Under the pieces are notes generated by a model that saw only the letters and a program-made list of their open reading frames with translations, searched no databases and was not told the DNA's origin. From assembly GCA_035714625.1 (NCBI GenBank), contig DASTLT010000204.1, positions 1 to 9,952 of the forward strand: DNA of 9,952 nt, given 5' to 3'. The stretch comes from GCA-003244245 sp035714625. Its GTDB lineage: Bacteria; Actinomycetota; Actinomycetes; Mycobacteriales; Pseudonocardiaceae. Numbering within the stretch: the first letter of the stretch is position 1; every line of letters begins with the position of its first letter. Positions 5,959 through 9,952 of the stretch are shown in pieces. Position numbers and translations under genes: made by a program.

Positions 5959-7434
5959 ATGATCAAGGTTGGACGGCCACGCTGCCCGCAGTGCGGGGCC
6001 CGGTTGCGCCGGGGCCGCCAGCCCGGCCAGCTTTGCGATCCGTGCCTGAAGGTGGGGCCCGATCCGCGGGCCAAGCTGCCGGCGGACTTTTACGACCAGC
6101 AGCCGGTCCTGGGCTGGCTGGCCGGCTACGACTTCGGCCCCTTCCTGCGGCAGGTGCGCGCCCTCACCGGCTGGTCCCAGCAGACCCTCGGCGGGGTGAC
6201 CGGACTCGACCAGCCCACCATCTCCGCCGTCGAGCGCGGTGAGCACCGGCTGCGCCATGTCGAGGATGTCGCCGCGCTGGCCCGCGGCCTGCAGATCCCG
6301 CCGGTGCGGCTCAACTTCCCCGACATCCGCGCTACCGTGAGTGCGACGGGGACGGCAGGGCAGAAGGACGTGAGCTGGGTGGACCGCAGAGACTTCGGCG
6401 AACACACCGCCCGACTGGTCCTGGGCATCGCCGCCGCAACCGGACTGGACATCGACCGGCTGCTGGCTCTGCTCCCGCAGCCCGAACCCACCGCCACCCG
6501 CCAGGTCGGCCAGGCCGACGTCGAGGTCATCGAACACCTCACCGCCGCGTTCGTGCGCCAGGATTACGTCGCAGGGAGCGGGTCGATCCGCGACGCTGCC
6601 CTCGCCCAGTTGCACACCGCGCTGCCGCTGCTGGACAGCGAGATTGCGCCCGAGCTACGACCTCGGCTGCAGATCGCGACCGCGCGCCTGGCGACGATGG
6701 CGGGCTGGGCAAGTTTCGACGTCCAGCGCCACGACGCGGCGCGGCGACTGTGGCTGATCGGCCTGGAGATTGCCCGTGCCGCTGAGCATCCGTTCGGGAC
6801 CGACCTGAGCGGGTTTCTGCTGTACGACATGGCGTTGCAGTCGCTGCACCTGGGACGGCCCCGAGAGGCGCTGCACCTGACCCGGATCGGTCTCAGCGCC
6901 GCTGTTGGTCGTTATCCGGTCTCCGGGTCCACCGCCTGCGCGTTGGCGCATATCGAGGCGTGGGCGCACGCCGCTCAGGGTGACGCCACAGCCTGTGATC
7001 GGGCGCTGGGCCGGGCCGCCGAGCAGTTCACCAGCATGGACCCGGCGACCCGCCCGCCGTGGAGTTCGTATCTCGGTGAGAGCAGTCTCGCCGCTTACCA
7101 GGGTGCCGCCCACTATGAGCTTGCCCTCACTAGCCGCGACCCCCGCGTCGCTGATCGGGCGGTACCCCTGCTCCTCCAGGCCGTGAATCATTTCGGTCCG
7201 GACTACGCCAAAACCCGGGCCCGCTACCTCCCGGATCTGGCCGGAGCGCAGGCATTGGCCGGGGATGCTGACATCGCCGTCAGTGTCGGGCACCAGGCCA
7301 TCGAGGAGATCACGGCACTGTCCGCTCCCCGGTTGCTCGACCGGCTGCGCATCCTGCACACCGTGCTCGAACCCCTGCACACCAGCCCCGGCGTCGCCGA
7401 ACTCCGCCACCGCCTGGCCACCGTGGCCGCCTAA
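5959..7434 (+). CDS. HTH transcriptional regulator with N-terminal zinc ribbon and helical-repeat C-terminus
   Basis: ATG 5959 is preceded by AGGGGGGA seven bases upstream. An in-frame start at 5884 lacks a good ribosome site and would add low-complexity residues. The 491-residue product begins with a CxxC...CxxC ribbon (C9, C12, C26, C29: CPQCGARL and LCDPC). An XRE-type HTH follows at about 60-115 (FLRQVRALTGWSQQTLGGVTG, QPTISAVERGEHRL). From ~205 onward there are long amphipathic helices of the TPR-like type common to large actinomycete regulators (ARRLWLIGLEIARAAE, LYDMALQSLHLGRPREALHL, ALAHIEAWAHAAQGDATA). The C-terminal part would bind a peptide or protein partner, and the N-terminal part DNA. 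It is intact and is separated from the decayed primase-like gene by a divergent intergenic region. Its targets are unknown. Proximity to the peptide/methyltransferase locus makes local control possible. Confidence 0.85.
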   Translation: MIKVGRPRCPQCGARLRRGRQPGQLCDPCLKVGPDPRAKLPADFYDQQPVLGWLAGYDFGPFLRQVRALTGWSQQTLGGVTGLDQPTISAVERGEHRLRHVEDVAALARGLQIPPVRLNFPDIRATVSATGTAGQKDVSWVDRRDFGEHTARLVLGIAAATGLDIDRLLALLPQPEPTATRQVGQADVEVIEHLTAAFVRQDYVAGSGSIRDAALAQLHTALPLLDSEIAPELRPRLQIATARLATMAGWASFDVQRHDAARRLWLIGLEIARAAEHPFGTDLSGFLLYDMALQSLHLGRPREALHLTRIGLSAAVGRYPVSGSTACALAHIEAWAHAAQGDATACDRALGRAAEQFTSMDPATRPPWSSYLGESSLAAYQGAAHYELALTSRDPRVADRAVPLLLQAVNHFGPDYAKTRARYLPDLAGAQALAGDADIAVSVGHQAIEEITALSAPRLLDRLRILHTVLEPLHTSPGVAELRHRLATVAA

Positions 7435-7579
7435 CGAGGATTTCGGCGGGAACCACGCGAGGAAGTGACCGCTGTCCCGGCTGAGTTCCGCCGGCGGAGG
7501 GTAGTAGCCGCAGCGGCTGACGCCACGCTCACCGCAGGTTCACGGACGCGAGGGACGGCTGGCGAGCGGCGCTGCTAGG

Positions 7580-7970
7580 GGGCCGCGGGAGCTGTTAGTG
7601 CCGAACCCGGTGTGGGTGGATCACCCCACGCCAGCACCCCGAAGCTGGTGGCCCTGCGGCGGGCTGGCGCGCCATGGGGCTGCGCCTGCCCGGCTGCCGG
7701 TGCAGCTACCACCCCTGCCAAGAACACCACCCGAGGGGCGTGCTCTGGATCATCGACCCGCACACCGGATCCTCAGCGACGCTGACCCATGCCACCCCCC
7801 AACCCAGCGACCAGACCGAGTACCCCCTGCTGCAGTGCGGACCCTGCAAGCTCTACGACAAAGCCACCACCGCCTACCCATGGTGAATCGACCTCGGCCG
7901 CCCCACCGTGGACCGCTGGCAGTCCCACATCCCCCACGCACAGCGCATAAACCTGATCTCTGAGCCGCCA
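7580..7970 (+). pseudogene. Remnant of a second PIMT-like methyltransferase (C-terminal module only)
   Basis: Conceptual translation across an in-frame TGA at 7884-7886 lines up, almost without gaps, with the C-terminal module of the methyltransferase at 3710-4918. Matching pairs include RLPGCRCSYHPC / RVPECQWRYWPY, GVLWIIDPHTGSSATLTHAT / GVLWLLDFRSGSWAKLTHTT, QCGPCKLYD / QHGPRRLWD, GRPTVDRW / GRPDVERW and AQRINLI / DQQIELL. The stop replaces the second Trp of the 'WW' pair. Upstream, in another frame, 'NPVWVDH' (from 7604) may match 'HPYWVSG', implying a frameshift near 7640-7670. No SAM-binding core precedes it, so the N-terminal ~260 residues are lost. The product is certainly dead. It differs enough from the intact copy to be an old paralogue or a separately acquired gene. 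Confidence 0.75.
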
Positions 7971-8206
7971 ACCCGCACCAGCAATGGATCCACCCGCGAT
8001 GACGGACACCTGTCCGTCGGTCAGCGACCGGGACTGTGTGGGGGCGAAGGCCGTTCAGGATCTCGCTCGATCGTATTTTTCGAGGCGTGGCTTGCATCAA
8101 CTACTGCAGCGTCGGCGCACGAACTTGCAGTAAGGGGTAGCGGTGTACTGCACGAAGCAGCTTCTGAGTCAAGAAGTACCGGGCATCGAAGGCAGCACTG
8201 GGGCAG

Positions 8207-8241
8207 CCTCCCGAGCTACGGTTCCAGGAAAGCTTGGGAGG
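8207..8241. repeat. Inverted repeat, 12-base arms
   Basis: CCTCCCGAGCTA (8207-8218) pairs with AAGCTTGGGAGG (8230-8241) with one G-T pair and one mismatch at the loop, around an 11-base loop. No T-tract follows. Just downstream, CCTGCCC near 8271 can pair with GGGCAGG near 8310, so folding continues. Confidence 0.4.
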
Positions 8242-8361
8242 TTGGAGGACCTGGGCAGCCTTACGATCGGCCTGCCCTCTGCCGACCCTCACGGGTGGGC
8301 TTGGGGGCAGGGTACTACCATCCGAAAACTCCAAGCGAGTCCAAGCGCAGGCCGCCCATGT

Positions 8362-8391
8362 AACGTGACGTTGAGTGCTCAGCGTCACGTT
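8362..8391. repeat. Near-perfect 30-base palindrome
   Basis: The arms AACGTGACGTTGAG and CTCAGCGTCACGTT match over 14 positions with one G-T exception, leaving only a two-base centre (TG). The outer nine bases AACGTGACG/CGTCACGTT are perfect. Such a tight dyad suits binding of a dimeric protein or a recombinase better than an RNA hairpin. No T-tract follows. Confidence 0.6.
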
Positions 8392-8448
8392 CTGAGCCAT
8401 CAGCATGCTAGCAGGGCGGCACCACAAAGGTCGTCCTACGTCATTCAG

Positions 8449-8499
8449 ATTACTCACCGTGTCCACCGCAGCGGCCTGCGGGCGGGCTGCGTGAGTGAT
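8449..8499. repeat. Nested stem: outer 9-base and inner 6-base arms
   Basis: ATTACTCAC (8449-8457) pairs with GTGAGTGAT (8491-8499) with one wobble. Inside, CCGCAG (8466-8471) pairs with CTGCGG (8476-8481) around a CGGC tetraloop. The structure is followed by AAAAGTTCTT, which is not a terminator tail on the plus strand. Confidence 0.45.
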
Positions 8500-8645
8500 A
8501 AAAGTTCTTGCAGCAACGGTAACTCCTACCGCACCCGAGCCGGGGGGCCTGTAACTTGTATGTGGGCAAAAAGAAGCGCTGCAAGAAGTTATGTAACTAA
8601 ATGGATCAAGCTTTGCAAGCATGGCGACATGCACTACAATTACTT

Positions 8646-8706
8646 CTGGCCCTCGGCCGGGGGCCTGCACTGCATCTGCAGTGAGGCTCCCGGCCACAGG
8701 GTCCAG
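8646..8706. repeat. Large stem-loop
   Basis: GGCCGGGGGCCTGCACTGC and GCAGTGAGGCTCCCGGCC pair over about 18 positions with one bulge and one wobble around an ATCT loop (8674-8677). The flanks CTGGCCCT and AGGGTCCAG extend the stem imperfectly. This is the strongest RNA-type hairpin in the stretch apart from the terminator. There is no T-run after it. Confidence 0.55.
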
Positions 8707-8778
8707 TGGGGGCGCTACGGCAGGTTGTCGAGGAGTCTTACCAGGACATCGACCACCTTAAGGAGCGTCCACAGGACA

Positions 8779-8811
8779 CGCCCGGCCTGGCCCGGCCAGG
8801 CCGGGCGTTTT
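8779..8811 (+). terminator. Rho-independent terminator without an evident gene upstream
   Basis: Perfect 12-base arms CGCCCGGCCTGG (8779-8790) and CCAGGCCGGGCG (8796-8807) flank a five-base loop and are followed at once by TTTT. This is a canonical intrinsic terminator read on the plus strand. No recognisable coding or RNA gene ends before it, so it may close an uncharacterised transcript from the inverted-repeat region, or be left over from a lost gene. Confidence 0.8.
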
Positions 8812-8859
8812 CGTTCTCGGTGGTGCTTCGCCATACCCTCACCCCCCTTCCCAGGTGAT

Positions 8860-8901
8860 TCGATCTTCGTGCCCCCCATGGGATTCAGGCACGAAGATCG
8901 A
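8860..8901. repeat. Perfect 14-base inverted repeat
   Basis: TCGATCTTCGTGCC (8860-8873) and GGCACGAAGATCGA (8888-8901) are exact reverse complements around a 14-base loop that itself contains CCCATGGG. It lies 48 bases after the orphan terminator and has no T-tract. The core CTTCGTGC also has an inverted match, GCACGAAG, near 8149. Confidence 0.6.
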
Positions 8902-8944
8902 CTAGAGTATGGGTCACACGACCGACGACGTCAGACTAGACTAT
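8900..8944. repeat. Two 11-base direct repeats
   Basis: GACTAGAGTAT (8900-8910) and GACTAGACTAT (8934-8944) differ at one base and start 34 bases apart. The first overlaps the right arm of the 14-base inverted repeat by two bases. They lie at the start of the AT-richer segment and could be protein-binding sites. Chance is possible at this length. Confidence 0.35.
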
Positions 8945-9038
8945 AAGGAAGTCGTTAGGGAAGCCTACGAGCATGCATACTAAACGGCACTACTATACTG
9001 CGTAAAGTTCACGTACAGTGTATATAAGCCCCACTCTT

Positions 9039-9056
9039 GTCACTCAATCGAGTGAC
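9039..9056. repeat. Short inverted repeat near the end of the non-coding stretch
   Basis: GTCACTC (9039-9045) and GAGTGAC (9050-9056) flank AATC. It lies about 40 bases beyond the stop codon of the decayed minus-strand membrane gene and could be a weak stem in its 3' flank, or an operator. Confidence 0.3.
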
Positions 9057-9094
9057 GCTGATCGTCTGTTTGATCCCACGGAGAAGCCGCTCGT

Positions 9095-9530
9095 TCACGC
9101 TGTTCTTGCGGCAGCGCCCCCGAGTGCCGGTGCTCTCACCAACGCAGCGGACACCGCTTCGAGCCAGCATGATTCGGTCGTCAGGTCGGCGCTGAGCTGG
9201 GCGGGCATGGTGAGTCCAGACTCCCGGCAGGCCGGTCGCCCCTCCTGGCGGGCCTGGATGGCGGCGGCGATGGCGAGGTCTCGTAGGGTCGCAAGGTCAG
9301 GATCAGGTCGCGGATCTCGATGATCCGGTGGTATCGCTATCGAGCCGATGACCAGCAGCGCCCAACAGACTGCGGGCAGGATCGCTGACGCCACGATGGT
9401 CGACCCGATCCCACCAGACACAGCAGGATCAGCCAGAGCAGTCCTTCGCGGAGCCACCTCGGGACCGCGCCAAAAACAGGATCATGGCCGCGGCGCTCCA
9501 GACGACCACCAATACCGTCAGCGTCCGCAT
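9095..9530 (-). pseudogene. Remnant of an MAB_1171c/DUF6545-type integral membrane protein
   Basis: Reading the minus strand from ATG 9530, fragments in changing frames follow each other: a hydrophobic helix (MRTLTVLVVVWSAAAMILFL), 'WLREGLLWLILLCLVG' in a second frame, 'TIVASAILPAVCWALLVIG' in a third, 'YHRIIEIRDLILTLRPYE' back in the second, then 'IAAAIQARQEGRPA' and 'DLTTESCWLEAVSAALVRAP' to the stop at 9095. The IEIRD...LRPY block, the AA-I-AR-x-G helix and the 'WL..V..A..R.P' end match the C-terminal half of the actinobacterial MAB_1171c family as I recall it. Those proteins are about 400 residues with several membrane helices, so most of the N-terminal half is missing and at least three frameshifts are present. 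It is non-functional. The family name rests on memory of pattern, without a search. Confidence 0.45.
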
Positions 9531-9555
9531 GCCCGGCGGGATCTGGGTTTCCTGG

Positions 9556-9744
9556 TCACCAACCTGCCGGGAGGAGTATCACGAGTTGGACCAGGTCTGC
9601 TCGGACTCGACCCTCGTCGTACCGCGTCTGGGATCCGGCTGGTCCAGGGTCCCGCGCGAGGACGACGTCTTCACCCGCCTCGGCTTGGGCGAGGATCTGG
9701 GAGAGCCGGGTCTTGGCCTCCTGCACGTTCACCTGGATGGTCAT
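9556..9744 (-). pseudogene. Phd/YefM-type antitoxin, N-terminal part only
   Basis: From ATG 9744 on the minus strand the product begins with MTIQVNVQEAKTRLSQILAQ and 'AEAGEDVVLARDPGP', the DNA-binding half of Phd/YefM antitoxins, which normally goes on as 'G.PVARLVP'. Here the sequence instead runs into 'AGSQTRYDEGRVRADLVQL', which does not fit the family, and stops at 62 residues. That points to a frameshift or a junction near residue 31-35. No toxin gene (PIN or RelE type) follows: the next sequence is the membrane-protein remnant. Known role of the family: it neutralises a partner toxin and represses its own operon. Here it is most likely an orphan relic, although the DNA-binding part could still be made. 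Confidence 0.6.
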
Positions 9745-9823
9745 GTCAGCCAGGTCTAGTTGACCAGCGTGACCGGTAAAATGGGACTGACCTTGGATGT
9801 CTGCGCTGTGGCAGGGTGGGCGC

Positions 9824-9952
9824 GTGCAGCATGAGGTGACCTTGCTGGTCCGGGCCGGGTGCCATGCCTGCGCGGTGGCGCGCGAGGACGTCGAGCGGAT
9901 CTGCGCCGAGCTGGGCGTGCGGTGGCGTACCAGCGACGTGGACGGCGACCCT
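9824..9952 (+). CDS. Glutaredoxin-family protein, 3'-truncated by the window edge
   Basis: GTG 9824 is preceded by AGGGTGG at a good distance. An in-frame ATG at 9797 is the alternative start and would add nine residues. The product begins with a beta strand (EVTLLVRAGCHACAVAREDV) containing the redox motif C13-H-A-C16, then a helix and a second strand 'VRWRTSDVDGDP', the thioredoxin-fold opening of small glutaredoxin-like proteins. The frame is open to the last base. Role: thiol-disulfide exchange in the cytoplasm. In many actinobacteria this gene precedes the redox repressor gene rex and hemA, so the chromosome core may begin here; that lies outside the window. Confidence 0.8.
   Translation, partial: MQHEVTLLVRAGCHACAVAREDVERICAELGVRWRTSDVDGDP

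Larger units (their letters stand above)
7971..9094. other. 1.1-kb stretch without recognisable genes, rich in inverted repeats
   Basis: Open frames here, including one of 267 codons at 8143-8946 on the plus strand, give compositionally odd proteins with many Cys/His/Ser and no family resemblance. They also run through a canonical terminator and several hairpins. The base composition falls towards AT between about 8900 and 9040. What the region does hold is at least six inverted repeats and one direct repeat, listed separately. It could be a structured RNA region, a regulatory or recombination region, or the scar of a lost element. Confidence 0.5.

Noticed and set aside
7487..7498. 12-base palindrome TCCGCCGGCGGA after the HTH regulator
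   Set aside because: There is no T-tract and no loop. Short GC palindromes are expected by chance at this base composition.
8601..8684. 27-residue helical peptide beginning MDQALQAWRHALQ
   Set aside because: It lacks a ribosome site, and its 3' half is made of the arms of the large stem-loop at 8646-8706.
8101..8697. 198-codon minus-strand ORF
   Set aside because: No recognisable motif or ribosome site, and it overlaps the same hairpin cluster.
8706..8857. Possible short gene (EESYQDIDHLKERPQ) before the terminator
   Set aside because: The frame has no stop before the terminator and runs on through its stem, so it cannot be the gene that the terminator closes.
8143..8946. 267-codon plus-strand ORF
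   Set aside because: No family resemblance, odd composition, and it reads straight through a perfect terminator and several hairpins. It is best explained as chance in a stop-poor sequence.
9018..9779. Plus-strand ORFs across 9018-9779
   Set aside because: They are shadows of the minus-strand membrane-protein and antitoxin remnants, which carry the recognisable motifs.
1..9952. tRNA, rRNA, CRISPR array or intact transposase
   Set aside because: None was seen on reading both strands: no T-loop-like tRNA ends, no regularly spaced repeats, and no transposase motifs.

Overview
This is a high-GC window with actinobacterial gene families throughout: a DUF6879 protein, XRE regulators with a DUF5753 ligand domain, a long HTH regulator with helical repeats, an MAB_1171c/DUF6545 remnant and an actinobacterial-type glutaredoxin. 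GTG/TTG starts and 4-base gene overlaps fit a filamentous actinomycete, possibly Pseudonocardiales. That placement is inferred from style and not proven. Most of the window reads as accessory DNA with several decayed genes. The final glutaredoxin gene looks like the start of a more conserved neighbourhood.

Layout. (1) 1-1294: the 3' end of a DUF6879 gene overlaps an XRE/DUF5753 regulator by 4 bases. (2) 1310-1361: nested inverted repeats in a leader. (3) 1443-2691: a small Cys-containing protein, a 32-codon ORF and a radical SAM enzyme cut off after its TIM-barrel core. (4) 2723-4918: a GNAT-domain protein, a 40-residue Asp/Pro-rich peptide and a PIMT-like O-methyltransferase whose start codon overlaps the peptide stop. 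(5) 5004-5701, minus strand: a frameshifted primase/polymerase-like gene and a short membrane segment. (6) 5959-7434: a regulator with an N-terminal zinc ribbon, an HTH and an alpha-helical repeat region. (7) 7580-7970: a decayed second copy of the methyltransferase C-terminal domain. (8) 7971-9094: a 1.1-kb stretch without genes but rich in inverted repeats, including a canonical orphan terminator. (9) 9095-9744, minus strand: remnants of an MAB_1171c-type membrane protein and a Phd-type antitoxin. (10) 9824-9952: the start of a glutaredoxin gene.

The main attraction is the peptide/methyltransferase pair at 3591-4918. It fits the recently described imiditide RiPP class, in which a PIMT homologue methylates a chosen Asp of a linear precursor and the ester collapses to an aspartimide. 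The precursor has no Cys and no Ser, nine Asp and two Asp-Gly steps. The GNAT gene ends 34 bases upstream on the same strand, and the truncated radical SAM lies before that, so a larger modification locus may have existed. The second methyltransferase fragment at 7.6-8.0 kb suggests that duplication and loss of such enzymes has happened here.
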